A stretch of 64,000 nucleotides of DNA. Origin: Solimonas fluminis. GTDB lineage: Bacteria; Pseudomonadota; Gammaproteobacteria; Nevskiales; Nevskiaceae. The position numbers and the translations under genes are program-made. Each line of letters starts with the position of its first letter. Position 1 is the first letter of the stretch. The notes below the pieces were generated by a model that did no database searches, had not been told where the DNA came from, and saw only the letters and a program-made list of their open reading frames with translations. This document shows, piece after piece, positions 24,819 to 33,944 of the stretch. The stretch spans positions 248,001 to 312,000 of the forward strand of contig NZ_PSNW01000001.1 in the NCBI RefSeq assembly GCF_002930645.1, given 5' to 3'.

Positions 24819-26327
24819 ATGACCACTTCCCCCCAGGCTCGCCGTAGCGCGCGCCCGCAGGACTCGGCTGTCCTGCACACCTACGAAACCCTGATCGTCG
24901 GTGCCGGCTTTGCCGGCCTCGGCAGCGCCATCCGCCTGCGCCGGGCCGGCATCCGCGACATCGTCATCCTGGAACGCGGCAATGCCGTCGGCGGCACCTG
25001 GCGCGACAACCAGTATCCCGGCGCCGCCTGCGACATTCCCTCCAACCTCTACTCCTACAGCTTCGCACCGAACCCGGAGTGGTCACGCGCCTATTCCGGC
25101 AGCCGCGAGATCCTCTCCTACATCGGGAGCCTGGTGCGGCAGTACGAGCTGGCGCCGCTGATCCGCTTCGGCCAGGAGGTGATCGAGCTGGCCTTCGACA
25201 AGGCCTCTCGCCGCTGGCTGGCCAAGACCGCCGCGGGGCAGACCTATGGCGCGCGCACCGTGGTGATGGCGCAGGGCCCGCTGTCCAACGCCCGCTTCCC
25301 CGACATGCCGGGTATCGGGTGCTTCGAGGGCCACAAGATCCACAGCGCGCGCTGGGACCACGGCTACGACTTCGCCGGCAAGCGCGTTGCCGTGATCGGA
25401 ACCGGCGCCAGCGCCATCCAGATCATCCCGGAGATGGTGAAGCAGGCAGGCTTCGTCAAGGTGTTCCAGCGCACGCCCGGCTGGGTGCTGCCGCGGCCCG
25501 ACTACGGCACCCCCGACTGGATGCGCGCGCTGTTCCGCCGCGCCCCCGCGGCGCAGTCCGCTCTGCGCCAGGTCCTGTACGGCGCGCACGAATCCATGGC
25601 CACCGGCCTGATCTGGCGTACACCCGCCAGCGGCCTGCTGGAGCAGGTGGCACGCCTGCACCTGCGCTCGCAGGTGCAGGACGACTGGATGCGCCGCCAG
25701 CTGACGCCGGACCATCGCATCGGCTGCAAGCGCGTGCTGGTCTCCAACGACTACTACCCGTCGCTGCAGCAGCCCAACGCCAAGCTCATCACCTGGCCCA
25801 TCGCCACGTTGAGCCCGCGGGGAATCCGCACCGTGGAGGGCGTGGAGCACCAGGCAGACTGCATCGTCTTCGCCACCGGCTTCGACGTCAGCAAGACCGG
25901 CACGCCCTTCCCCGTCCACGGCCTGGGCGGTCGCCTGCTGTCGGAGGAATGGCAGCGCGGCGCCCAGGCCTACCGCAGTGTCAGCGTCGCCGGCTATCCC
26001 AACCTGTTCTTCACCTTCGGCCCCAACTCCGGCCCCGGGCACAACTCCGCCCTGGTCTACCTGGAGTCGCAGATCGACTACATCGTGCAGGGCGTGCGGC
26101 TGGTGATCGAGCGGGACCTCAAGTGGCTCGACGTGCACGAAGGCGCCCAGCAGCGCTACAACGCGGCGATCCAGCGGCGCCTGGCCGGCACCAACTGGAA
26201 CTCCGGTTGCAAGAGCTGGTACCTGACCGGGGACGGCTTCAACGGCACCATGTACCCCGGCTTCGCCACCCAGTACCGGCTGCAGATGCGCCGCCTGCCG
26301 CAGCGCGACTACAGCCTGGTGCGCTGA
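24819..26327 (+). CDS. Flavin-containing monooxygenase, Baeyer-Villiger type (module 1)
   Basis: A 502-aa flavoprotein. The FAD-binding Rossmann loop is GAGFAG (residues 28-33). The type I Baeyer-Villiger fingerprint FxGxxxHxxxWD is met by FEGHKIHSARWD (residues 169-180). An NADPH-binding loop follows, VIGTGASAIQ. It should insert oxygen next to a ketone to form an ester or lactone, using NADPH and O2. The frame is open upstream across the ferritin-like gene, but the ATG at 24819 with a GAAGAAAG site fits the family. It is the last gene of the SDR/diiron/BVMO operon. Confidence 0.9.
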   Translation: MTTSPQARRSARPQDSAVLHTYETLIVGAGFAGLGSAIRLRRAGIRDIVILERGNAVGGTWRDNQYPGAACDIPSNLYSYSFAPNPEWSRAYSGSREILSYIGSLVRQYELAPLIRFGQEVIELAFDKASRRWLAKTAAGQTYGARTVVMAQGPLSNARFPDMPGIGCFEGHKIHSARWDHGYDFAGKRVAVIGTGASAIQIIPEMVKQAGFVKVFQRTPGWVLPRPDYGTPDWMRALFRRAPAAQSALRQVLYGAHESMATGLIWRTPASGLLEQVARLHLRSQVQDDWMRRQLTPDHRIGCKRVLVSNDYYPSLQQPNAKLITWPIATLSPRGIRTVEGVEHQADCIVFATGFDVSKTGTPFPVHGLGGRLLSEEWQRGAQAYRSVSVAGYPNLFFTFGPNSGPGHNSALVYLESQIDYIVQGVRLVIERDLKWLDVHEGAQQRYNAAIQRRLAGTNWNSGCKSWYLTGDGFNGTMYPGFATQYRLQMRRLPQRDYSLVR

Positions 26328-26354
26328 AGGCCGGGGTTCAGGTGGAGGAGCGCG

Positions 26355-27380
26355 CTACTCGCGCTCCCCTTTCTTTTCCTTGCTGGCAAAGGGATAGGCA
26401 CCACGCAGCTTCTGCGCCTCGCCCGCCTTCGGCGGGATCTTCAGCGACAGGACCATGGTGGTGCCCAGGATCGCGGCGGTACCCAGCAGCGACCAGGCCA
26501 CCGGGATCTTGTAGATGTCGATCAGCAGCATCTTGCTGCCGATGAACACCAGCACGATCGCCAGGCCGTAGGGCAGCAGGTGGAAGCGCTCGTGCATGCC
26601 GGCCAGCAGGAAGTACATCGCGCGCAGGCCCAGGATCGCGAAGATGTTGGAGGTCAGCACGATGAAGGGATCGGTGGTGATCGCGAAGATCGCCGGGATC
26701 GAGTCCACCGCGAACACGATGTCCACGATGCCGATCAGCAGCACCACCACCAGCAGCGGAGTGGCGAGCTTCACGCCGTCCTTGTAGGTGAAGAAGCGCT
26801 CGCCGTCATAGTCCGGCGCGATCTTCATGCGGCGGCGCAGCCAGTTCAGCGCCGGGTTGTTGTCGAGGTCCGGCTCCTGGCCCGCGGCCCACCACATCTT
26901 GATGCCGGTGAACAGCAGGAAGGCGCCGAACACGTACAGGATCCAGTGGAACTGCGCGATCAGCCAGGCGCCCACCAGGATCAGCACGCCGCGCAGCACC
27001 AGGGCGCCGAGGATGCCCAGCATCAGCACCCGCTTCTGGAACTCGGGCGGCACCGCGAAGTAGGTGAACAGCATCAGGAAGACGAAGATGTTGTCCACCG
27101 CCAGCGCCTTCTCGATGAGGTAGCCGGTGATGAACTCCAGGGCCTTGTCGTTGGCCATGGCGCGGGCGGCGGCATCCGCGCCCATGCCGCCCAGGCCCCA
27201 CCACAGCAGGCCCACGAACACGAAGCTGACCGCGACCCAGATCAGGGTCCAGATGCCGGCTTCCTTCATCGACACGCGATGCGCGCCCTGGCGGTTGAGG
27301 GCGAAGAAGTCGATCAGGAGCGCGAGGACGACGAAGGCCGCGAACAGCGACCACAACAGCGGACTACCAACGGAAACCAT
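26355..27380 (-). CDS. TerC family membrane protein (Alx/MntP-type manganese exporter candidate)
   Basis: A 341-aa protein with about nine membrane helices and a 25-residue charged tail. The two TerC signature segments with conserved acidic residues are EKALAVDNIFVFLML and GIVDIVFAVDSIPAIFAIT. TerC/Alx proteins are implicated in manganese export or loading of exported metalloenzymes. The leader carries a yybP-ykoY riboswitch (27429-27547), which binds Mn2+ and controls alx and mntP-type genes, so a manganese role is likely. The helix 27384-27392/27429-27437 can hide the start region. Confidence 0.92.
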   Translation of the reverse strand: MVSVGSPLLWSLFAAFVVLALLIDFFALNRQGAHRVSMKEAGIWTLIWVAVSFVFVGLLWWGLGGMGADAAARAMANDKALEFITGYLIEKALAVDNIFVFLMLFTYFAVPPEFQKRVLMLGILGALVLRGVLILVGAWLIAQFHWILYVFGAFLLFTGIKMWWAAGQEPDLDNNPALNWLRRRMKIAPDYDGERFFTYKDGVKLATPLLVVVLLIGIVDIVFAVDSIPAIFAITTDPFIVLTSNIFAILGLRAMYFLLAGMHERFHLLPYGLAIVLVFIGSKMLLIDIYKIPVAWSLLGTAAILGTTMVLSLKIPPKAGEAQKLRGAYPFASKEKKGERE

Positions 27381-27383
27381 GGC

Positions 27384-27437
27384 GGCAAGACCCTTTTATG
27401 GACGGATTTCAGGTGTGAAACCTGTTCCGGTCTTGCC
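27384..27437 (-). promoter_or_regulatory. Start-site sequestering helix of the TerC leader
   Basis: In the minus-strand RNA, GGCAAGACC (27437-27429), the 3' end of the riboswitch aptamer, is perfectly complementary to GGTCTTGCC (27392-27384), which ends three bases before the ATG. A smaller hairpin, CAGGT/ACCTG, lies inside (27411-27425). Pairing would bury the AAAAGGG ribosome site. Mn2+ binding to the aptamer would hold the GGCAAGACC strand and free the start site. Confidence 0.75.
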
Positions 27438-27547
27438 GAGACACGCCGAAGGCGTGGACCGCAGTGCCGGGAGAAACGAGGACTCCGTTTTCCGTGCTGA
27501 CGACACTGCAGGAGCGGTTGAGGCTCCGGCTACTCCCCGTGAGAGGT
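27429..27547 (-). ncRNA. yybP-ykoY manganese riboswitch
   Basis: The leader of the TerC gene shows the class hallmarks on the minus strand: GGGGAGTAG (27538-27530), GTCGTCAGCAC (27504-27494) and the 3' GGCAAGACC (27437-27429), with two GC-rich hairpins between. The element senses Mn2+ and switches on exporter genes. The predicted transcription start near 27547 places the aptamer at the very 5' end of the mRNA. Confidence 0.88.
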
Positions 27548-27553
27548 AGGTAA

Positions 27554-27583
27554 ATTACAGCAGTGCGCCGGCACCGGCGTCAA
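27554..27583 (-). promoter_or_regulatory. Sigma70-type promoter of the riboswitch-TerC transcript
   Basis: On the minus strand TTGACG (27583-27578) and TGTAAT (27559-27554) are separated by 18 bases. A start near 27547 puts the riboswitch aptamer immediately at the 5' end of the mRNA. Confidence 0.7.
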
Positions 27584-27619
27584 CCGCCGGTGCCGCAACA
27601 TGCTGTCCAGCCTGCTTTT

Positions 27620-28867
27620 TCAGCGCACGCGCGGGCAATTCCGGCTGATCGCGCCCAGCACGCGGGCCACGCCCAGCAGGCTGTCCGGCGCCACCGTCTT
27701 GCCGGTATTCAGCAGCGACACCGAGATGTCGCGGTCCGGATCGGCCCAGCAGATGATGTTGAGGAAGCCCAGGTGGCCGAAGGCGTGCGGGCAGTTGGCG
27801 CCGTAGAGTCCGAAGGGCTTCTCGCCCAGCACGAAGGCCGGCGAGAAGCGCACCGGCGCCAGCAGCGTGCGGTCGATCTGGATCGGGCCGGCGGGGCGCA
27901 CGGCCTCGGCGATGGTCTCGGCGCGGAACACCCGCTTGCCTTCCCAGATGCCGCCGTCGAGCAGCATCTGGTAGAAGCGGCCGGCATCGTCGGCGGTGGC
28001 GTAGATGTTGGCGGCCGGCACCACGGACTCCATGAAGCGCGGATCGTTGGTCAGCACCGCCACCTCGTCGAAGTCCAGGTACAGCGCGCGCCGCGCGACG
28101 TAGGCCAGCGGCGCCGGCAGCGCCGGCCCGGTGAAGGCGTTCAGCGCCGCCCTGCCCTGGTCCTCCGGCGCCAGGCCGTAGCGCAGGTACCTGCAGCCCA
28201 GCGGCTCGGCAATCTCGGTGCGCAGCAGCTCCTGCAGGGAGCGCCCGCTGACGCGCTGCGCCACCGCGCCGGCGATGTAGCCTGCGGTGACCGCGTGGTA
28301 GGACTGCTGGCGGCCGTGCGCGGCATTGGGCTTGGACGCGCAGAGCAGCTTCACGATCATGTCGAAATCGTTGAGCAGCGTGGCATCGACGTTCTTCAGC
28401 GGCACGTCGGGAATGCCCGCACGGTGCGCCAGCAACTGCCGCAGCGTGGTGCGCTCCTTGCCGTTGTTGCCGTATTCCGGCAGGTAGTCGGCGACGCGGC
28501 CGTCGATGTCGAGCTTGCCCTGCTCCGCCAGCTTGTGGATCAGCATGGCGCTCACCGCCTTGGAGGCGGAGAACAGGCAGACCGGCGTCTGCGGCGTGAG
28601 CGGGATCTTCCCGCCCTGCTCGCCCGGCGCATTGCCGCGCGCATGGCCGATGGCGCGATCCAGGATCACGCGGCCGCCGCGGCGCACGGTGAGCGCCACG
28701 CCCGGGTGCAGGCCGCTGCGGTACATCGCCTCCACCGCCGACCAGATGCGCTCGGCGGCGTTGCGCTTGAGGCCCACGTCGGCCGGGTCCGTCTCGGCGG
28801 CCGGATCATAGGACGTGACGGTGGACAGGTCGCGCGGAACGGCGACGCGGTTGTGGCGAAGGAGCAT
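27620..28867 (-). CDS. Serine hydrolase, beta-lactamase family (class C fold / EstB-like)
   Basis: A 415-aa protein of the serine beta-lactamase/penicillin-binding superfamily. The catalytic SxxK motif is SASK (residues 100-103). The second-motif tyrosine lies in SYHAVTAGY. The third region is near HAFGHLGF, where the usual KTG is replaced by a HxG-type motif, as in esterases of this family. No signal peptide is seen, so it is probably a cytoplasmic esterase rather than a true beta-lactamase. The open frame extends upstream to 29113, but the family start is the ATG at 28867, with AAGGAGC-like bases on the plus strand giving no help. It is divergent from the UbiB-like gene. Confidence 0.85.
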   Translation of the reverse strand: MLLRHNRVAVPRDLSTVTSYDPAAETDPADVGLKRNAAERIWSAVEAMYRSGLHPGVALTVRRGGRVILDRAIGHARGNAPGEQGGKIPLTPQTPVCLFSASKAVSAMLIHKLAEQGKLDIDGRVADYLPEYGNNGKERTTLRQLLAHRAGIPDVPLKNVDATLLNDFDMIVKLLCASKPNAAHGRQQSYHAVTAGYIAGAVAQRVSGRSLQELLRTEIAEPLGCRYLRYGLAPEDQGRAALNAFTGPALPAPLAYVARRALYLDFDEVAVLTNDPRFMESVVPAANIYATADDAGRFYQMLLDGGIWEGKRVFRAETIAEAVRPAGPIQIDRTLLAPVRFSPAFVLGEKPFGLYGANCPHAFGHLGFLNIICWADPDRDISVSLLNTGKTVAPDSLLGVARVLGAISRNCPRVR

Positions 28868-29039
28868 GCGGATACCCGGAGCAGTGGAATGACGGCCCGG
28901 CGCTAGGCGTGGCGGCGGGCTTCTTGTGATGCCAGTCTGCACCAGCCATCCCGCCCCTCCAAGCCTTGACTTTGCGGCACTGGACCGGTCGCGCCGCGGC
29001 GCGTATCGTCGGCGGCAATCCCCCTTACCCTTCCCTGTC

Positions 29040-30362
29040 GTGAGCAAGAACAAGGACCCCGAGGAATCCCGCCCTGCCGCCGGTGCGAAACGCTTCCTGA
29101 AGATGGCCGGCATGACGGCCTCGCTGGCCGGCCGCTACGCGGGGCACGCCATCGCCAACGGTTTCCGCAATGCCGAGCAGCGCGAGCAGGCCCGCGAGCA
29201 GCTCAATGCCCGCGCCGGCGCACAGCTGGCGCAGACGCTGGGCGAACTCAAGGGCGCCGTGATGAAGCTCGGCCAGATCGCCTCGCAGGCCGCCGACTTC
29301 CTGCCCGCCGAGATCGCCGAGCCGCTGAAGACGCTGCAGAAGGAGGCGCCGCCGATGCCATTCGCGGTGATCCGCGAGCAGATCGAGCGCGAGCTGGGCA
29401 GGCCGCTGGCGGAACTGTTCCGGGAGCTCGATGCCGAGCCCTACGCCGCGGCCTCCATCGGCCAGGTGCACCGCGGCGTCCTGCACGATGGCCGCGAGGT
29501 GGTGGTCAAGGTGCAGTACCCCGGCGTGGCGGCCTCCTGCGACACCGACCTGCGCCAGCTCAAGTTCGCGCTGCGCAGTGCCCGCCTGGTCAAGGTCGGC
29601 AAGGAAGTGCTCGACGAACTCTTCGACGAGATCCGCGCGCGCCTGCACGAGGAATTGGACTACGAGCAGGAAGCCCGCAACATGGCCCTGTTCCGCGACT
29701 ACTACGCGGACGATCCGCAGGTCGTGATCCCCTCCATCGTGGAATCCCTCAGCGGCCGGCAGGTGCTGACCATGGTGCTGGAACCGGGCGATCACCTGGA
29801 GACGGTCAACGCCGAATACGACCAGGAGCTGCGCAACCAGCTCGCCATCCGCCTGTTCCATTTCATGTGCCGCTCGCTGTTCGGCCTGCAGGCCGTGCAC
29901 GCCGATCCCAACCCCGGCAACTTCGCCTACCGTCGGGACGGCAGCCTGGTGGTCTACGACTTCGGCTGCATCAAGCGCCTGGAGCCGGAGAGCATCGCCG
30001 CCTACCGCGACACGGTGAAGGCGGCGCTGGCCGAGAACTGGGCCGGCGTGGACATCGGCCTGATCCGCCTGGGCGCCCGCGTGCCGGGCTCCGCTCCGGT
30101 GGAAGGGGCGTTCTATGCCGAGTGGCGCCGCATCGTCATGCGCCCCTTCATCTCCGATGCCCCCTTCGACTTCGCCAGCTCGACCATGCACAAGGCCGCC
30201 GCCGCCAAGGGGCCGGAGGTGCTCAAGCGCATGGACCAGTTCCAGCCGGCGGTGAAGACCGCTTATCTGGACCGCATGGTCGGGGGCCATTACTGGACCC
30301 TGGTGCGCCTCAAGGCCCACGTCGCCCTGGCCCCCCTGCTACGGGGCTACCTGGCTGCCTGA
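29040..30362 (+). CDS. ABC1/UbiB family atypical protein kinase
   Basis: A 440-aa protein with the ABC1 (AarF/UbiB/COQ8) signatures. The N-terminal KxGQ motif is KLGQ (residues 76-79), followed by the Ala-rich loop AAASIGQVHRG, VVVKVQYPGV with the kinase Lys, HADPNPGNF as the catalytic loop and YDFGCIK as the DFG-like motif. The family supports ubiquinone biosynthesis or lipid handling rather than protein phosphorylation. I chose the GTG at 29040 (VSKNKDPEES); an ATG at 28929 would add 37 residues unlike the family. No ubiquinone genes are adjacent. Confidence 0.88.
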   Translation: MSKNKDPEESRPAAGAKRFLKMAGMTASLAGRYAGHAIANGFRNAEQREQAREQLNARAGAQLAQTLGELKGAVMKLGQIASQAADFLPAEIAEPLKTLQKEAPPMPFAVIREQIERELGRPLAELFRELDAEPYAAASIGQVHRGVLHDGREVVVKVQYPGVAASCDTDLRQLKFALRSARLVKVGKEVLDELFDEIRARLHEELDYEQEARNMALFRDYYADDPQVVIPSIVESLSGRQVLTMVLEPGDHLETVNAEYDQELRNQLAIRLFHFMCRSLFGLQAVHADPNPGNFAYRRDGSLVVYDFGCIKRLEPESIAAYRDTVKAALAENWAGVDIGLIRLGARVPGSAPVEGAFYAEWRRIVMRPFISDAPFDFASSTMHKAAAAKGPEVLKRMDQFQPAVKTAYLDRMVGGHYWTLVRLKAHVALAPLLRGYLAA

Positions 30363-30490
30363 GGGGTTCCCCCGATCCATTCATTCCAATTTGTCACGAA
30401 TAAAGTTCCGATAGCCCGGCTTATCGTCGAATCAGGCAGGAATTAGGCTGATCCCAAGCTCGAAAGGGCGCCATCCATAGGGGATTTGCC

Positions 30491-30913
30491 ATGAACTTCC
30501 GTATCGTCCTCCAGACCGCCAGCCTGGCCCTTGCCGCCAGCCTCGCCCTGCCCGCCGCCGCCGAGGGCAGCACCGACCCGGTCGAGGCCTTCGTCCAGGC
30601 CTTCAACCGCGCCGACCGCCCCAGCCTCACCGCCTACGTCCAGCAGAACTACAGTGCCCGGGCGCTGGAAGAGCGCAGCGTCGACGAGCGCGTGGACGAG
30701 CTGCTGGATGCCCACCAGCAGCTCGGTGCCATCGCCTTCCAGGAAGTCAGCGGCGTGGCCCGCGTCTCCATCATCAACGTGCGCAGCAGCCATCGGGCGC
30801 AGGACGCCGACGTGGTCCTGGTGCGCGACTCCGAGCAGCCCGGCTGGATCAGCGACATCTACATCCACCCGGTCGAGCCCGATCCGGTGCTGACGGCCGA
30901 AGCAGCCCGCTGA
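30491..30913 (+). CDS. Hypothetical secreted protein (NTF2/SnoaL-like size)
   Basis: A 140-aa protein with a clear signal peptide (cleavage near LPAAAEG, residues 20-25). The mature part begins with a helix DPVEAFVQAFNRADRPSLTAYV. That pattern and the alternating strands after it recall SnoaL/DUF4440-type proteins, but I cannot assign a family. It is probably periplasmic. A plausible AGGGG site precedes the ATG. It lies between a UbiB-like gene and a DUF4442 gene in the same direction. Confidence 0.7.
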   Translation: MNFRIVLQTASLALAASLALPAAAEGSTDPVEAFVQAFNRADRPSLTAYVQQNYSARALEERSVDERVDELLDAHQQLGAIAFQEVSGVARVSIINVRSSHRAQDADVVLVRDSEQPGWISDIYIHPVEPDPVLTAEAAR

Positions 30914-30998
30914 CCTGATGGAGGGCTGAACTCCTTGCCTTGAAGCCCCTCTCCCGCCGGGAGAGGGGTTCAGGAACTGGCTACCAACGACGACATCC

Positions 30999-31496
30999 AT
31001 GTCCCGACTCTTCCGCAGCCCCGCCGTCTTCCGCACCGTCATGAACCTGTGGCCGCCGTTCTGGGGCACGGGCATCTCCATCGCGGAGATGGCACCGGAC
31101 TACAGCCGCCTGGTGGTGCGCATGAAACGGCGCTTCTACAACGCCAATGCCTTCGGCACGCATTTCGGCGGCAGCCTGTATGCCATGTGCGATCCCTTCT
31201 ACGTGCTGATGCTGGTGCCCCGGCTGGGCCCGGACTACCTGGTCTGGGACAAGGCCGCGAGCATCGACTTCATCAAGCCGGGCCGCGGCACCGTCACCGC
31301 GGTGTTCGACTGGGACGCGGCGGAGATCGAGGAAATACGCGCCCGCACCGCCGGCGGCGAGAAGTACGAGCCGCAGCGCGTCGTCGAGATCCGCGACGAG
31401 CGCGGCGAGCTGGTCGCGCGGGTGCGCAAGACGATCTACGTGCGCCGCCGCCGGCCCGACCCGGCCCCCGCGACGCTGCAGATGGTCCCGGACTGA
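30999..31496 (+). CDS. DUF4442 hotdog-fold thioesterase-like protein
   Basis: A 165-aa protein with the DUF4442 pattern: an N-terminal PPFWGTGISI segment, FGGSLYAMCDPFYVLML as the central hotdog helix, and YLVWDKAASIDFIKPGRG strands. This family is related to acyl-CoA thioesterases (PaaI-like), but the catalytic residues vary. It probably binds or hydrolyses an acyl thioester. The gene ends just before a strong bidirectional terminator. Confidence 0.85.
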   Translation: MSRLFRSPAVFRTVMNLWPPFWGTGISIAEMAPDYSRLVVRMKRRFYNANAFGTHFGGSLYAMCDPFYVLMLVPRLGPDYLVWDKAASIDFIKPGRGTVTAVFDWDAAEIEEIRARTAGGEKYEPQRVVEIRDERGELVARVRKTIYVRRRRPDPAPATLQMVPD

Positions 31497-31520
31497 GCCA
31501 GCCTTCCGATCGGCCCAGGC

Positions 31521-31550
31521 AAAAAGGCCCCGGCATCCGCCGGGGCTTTT
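31521..31550. terminator. Bidirectional rho-independent terminator
   Basis: GCCCCGGC/GCCGGGGC (31527-31534 and 31539-31546) has a 4-base loop, an A-run on the left and a T-run on the right. It serves the convergent DUF4442 and DUF1302 genes. Confidence 0.9.
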
Positions 31551-31567
31551 CTTGATTCGAGCAAGCC

Positions 31568-33769
31568 TCAGAACGCGTAGGAGAAGCTCAGCGAGGCGTT
31601 GTCGCGGTCGCGGTAGTTGTTGCGGTCGCCGGCACCGGTGTACCAGGTGTAGCCCATGCGCATGCCGAAGTCCTCGCCGAACTGGATGTCGTTGATCAGC
31701 TGGAACTCCTTGCGGTCCTCGACGAAGTTCTGGAAGGGCTGCGGCGCGGTGCCCTTGACGTCCCAGGCCAGGATCAGCGTCGGGCGGAACGACAGGCCGA
31801 AGATCACGTCGTTGAACTCGCCGCGGATCAGGCTGCGCAAGCCCCAGGCGAAATCGTCGGCGAAGCCCTTCTTCTGCTGCGTCGGGTTGAACACCAGGGT
31901 GGCGGGCGGCTCGCCGCCCGGCTGGCCGGTGCCGTCGGCGCCGCCGCTGGCATGGGTGGAGTTGAGATAGAAGGTCTCGAACTGCAGCTGGTTCTTCTTC
32001 GGCATGTCGACGATGTGGGTGAAACCCACCTCGTTGATGAAGATGATCTGGTCGGCGCCGAGGATGTCGGACACCGCGCGGATCGCCGTCACGCCGAACT
32101 GGCCGGCGCCGTAGCGTTCCCAGCCCTCCAGGTACTGCCCTGCCTGCACGCGGTCGATGCCGCGGTACTTGGTGACGAACGCCGGGAAGGCGTTGGCTGC
32201 CGAGGGGAAGGTGACGTCGGACAGTTCCATCAGGCCGCCCAGCACGCCGCCCAACTGGCCGATGAGCTGGCCCGGGTTGGCCAGCAGGTCCGGCAGGTTG
32301 CCGGCGCCCGCGCCCAGCAGGCCGATCAGGTCCAGGCTGCCCAGGGTCTGCAGGTCCACCAGCTGCGTGAAGGCGATCTGGTTGGCCGGCAGCGCCGGTT
32401 GCGCGGCCGCGTAGAACAGGTCCTGCACCGAGATCAGCACCGGCAGGTTGGGCCGGTAGGCGTACTCGCCGGCGATCGACCAGCTGCCGACGTTGGTGTT
32501 GAAGCTGAAGCCGTACATCTGGATGTCTTCGGGGTACTCCACCACCACCCGCACGGTATCCGCCGGCAGCGGCTCCAGGCCCTCGCCATAGATCGGGTTG
32601 GGCAGCGTGCCGTTGAAGCCGCGGCAGTCGACATAGGCGCCGATGACGCTGGTGGAGTCACGCGCGCAGGAGTCCTGCGCGGCGTACATCGAGGCGTACG
32701 GCAGGCGGCTGTGGTAGTTCAGGAAGAACAGCGACAGCTCGGTGCCGTTGTTGAGCCAGTCGGCGAAGTGGCTGAGCTTGACGCCGTACTGGCCGTCGTC
32801 GCGCGGCGAGCGCTCCCGCACCGGCACCGTCAGCGTGGAGCTGCTCAGCAGGCGCAGGTCGGCATTGTTGAACTGGAACTGCTGGTCCGGGTCCTCCGGG
32901 AACTGGCCCAGGGACACGTTGGCGGTCAGGCCGCGGCCGCCGATGAAGTCGGTGAAGGAGAAGAAGCTGCCCGCGGGATCGACCTCGGCCGGCTTCCACT
33001 GCAGCTGGTAGAACAGCTCGATGGAGACATCGTCGGTCAGGCTGGTGGACAGCACCACCGCCGGCACCGGCTTGAACACCTCGTTGATCTCCGAGCCCGG
33101 CGCGTGCAGGCTGCGGTAGCTCGGAGGATTGATCTCGCTGATGCTGTTCAGGGCCAGCAGCGTGGACTCGCCCCAGCGCACGATCTGGCTGCCGACCGTC
33201 AGCGCGCCCTCGCGGCTCTCACCCCAGCTGAAGTTGTACTGCAGGAAGGCCTCGTACAGCTCGGTGCCGAGCGCGTAGCGGTCCACCGCGTCGCCCGGGC
33301 GCTTGTCGTGCTCCGGCTGGTACAGGGTGTTGGGGTGATACTGGGTGAAGTCGGCATTGACCGGATCGTAGAAGCCCAGCGCGTGGACGCGGGCCAGCCA
33401 GTCGCCCTTGCGCAGCGTCAGGTCGGTATTGATCTTGGCCAGGGCGGCGACGATGTCCCCCTTGTCGTAGTTCAGGTTGCCGTCGTCGCCGTTGGCGCCG
33501 AAGAAGGCGCCCTTGGCATCGACCAGGCGCTGGTTCGGGCCCGGATCGCCGCTGAGCGAAAGGCAGTCGTCGGCCGCGCAGAGGTTCTGCTGCCCCGGGA
33601 TGTTGGTCTTGCCGATCAGCTCGCTGCTGCGGTCCTGCATGCGGACCTGGGCGCCGATCGACAGCATGGTCTTCCATTGCATGTCGAAGCCGTAGAACTC
33701 GCCTTCGAGGGCGGACGCAGACAGCGATGTCAGAGCCAGCAAAGGCGCGGCCCAAAGCAGTTTCTTCAC
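31568..33769 (-). CDS. DUF1302 family outer-membrane-type protein
   Basis: A 733-aa protein starting at a GTG (VKKLLWAAPLL). The signal peptide ends near SASALEGEFYGF. It is followed by a long beta-rich region in the DUF1302 pattern and a C-terminal ASLSFSYAF with the terminal Phe expected of outer-membrane barrels. GGAGGAAAAC just before the GTG fixes the start; the frame is open 25 codons further. DUF1302 proteins usually accompany DUF1329 proteins and RND-type exporters in steroid and hydrophobic-compound degraders. No DUF1329 gene is adjacent here. An AraC regulator is encoded upstream on the same strand. Confidence 0.85.
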   Translation of the reverse strand: MKKLLWAAPLLALTSLSASALEGEFYGFDMQWKTMLSIGAQVRMQDRSSELIGKTNIPGQQNLCAADDCLSLSGDPGPNQRLVDAKGAFFGANGDDGNLNYDKGDIVAALAKINTDLTLRKGDWLARVHALGFYDPVNADFTQYHPNTLYQPEHDKRPGDAVDRYALGTELYEAFLQYNFSWGESREGALTVGSQIVRWGESTLLALNSISEINPPSYRSLHAPGSEINEVFKPVPAVVLSTSLTDDVSIELFYQLQWKPAEVDPAGSFFSFTDFIGGRGLTANVSLGQFPEDPDQQFQFNNADLRLLSSSTLTVPVRERSPRDDGQYGVKLSHFADWLNNGTELSLFFLNYHSRLPYASMYAAQDSCARDSTSVIGAYVDCRGFNGTLPNPIYGEGLEPLPADTVRVVVEYPEDIQMYGFSFNTNVGSWSIAGEYAYRPNLPVLISVQDLFYAAAQPALPANQIAFTQLVDLQTLGSLDLIGLLGAGAGNLPDLLANPGQLIGQLGGVLGGLMELSDVTFPSAANAFPAFVTKYRGIDRVQAGQYLEGWERYGAGQFGVTAIRAVSDILGADQIIFINEVGFTHIVDMPKKNQLQFETFYLNSTHASGGADGTGQPGGEPPATLVFNPTQQKKGFADDFAWGLRSLIRGEFNDVIFGLSFRPTLILAWDVKGTAPQPFQNFVEDRKEFQLINDIQFGEDFGMRMGYTWYTGAGDRNNYRDRDNASLSFSYAF

Positions 33770-33944
33770 GTTTTCCTCCCGACGCGGAACAGCTTTTTTA
33801 TGGGAACGGCAGGGCCGTCCTGCATGGACGCTACCATCGGTCAATGGCAGGTGTCACTGATTGGGACAACCGCCACCCCTGTCATTCAGGCAAACCCCTG
33901 TCCACAAGCCGCGGGCGGCCCTGGGTGGCGTCCGGCAGCCCGGC

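Noticed and set aside
27620-28867. A beta-lactamase that confers resistance
   Set aside because: The SxxK motif is present, but there is no signal peptide and the usual KTG motif is missing, so an esterase is more likely.
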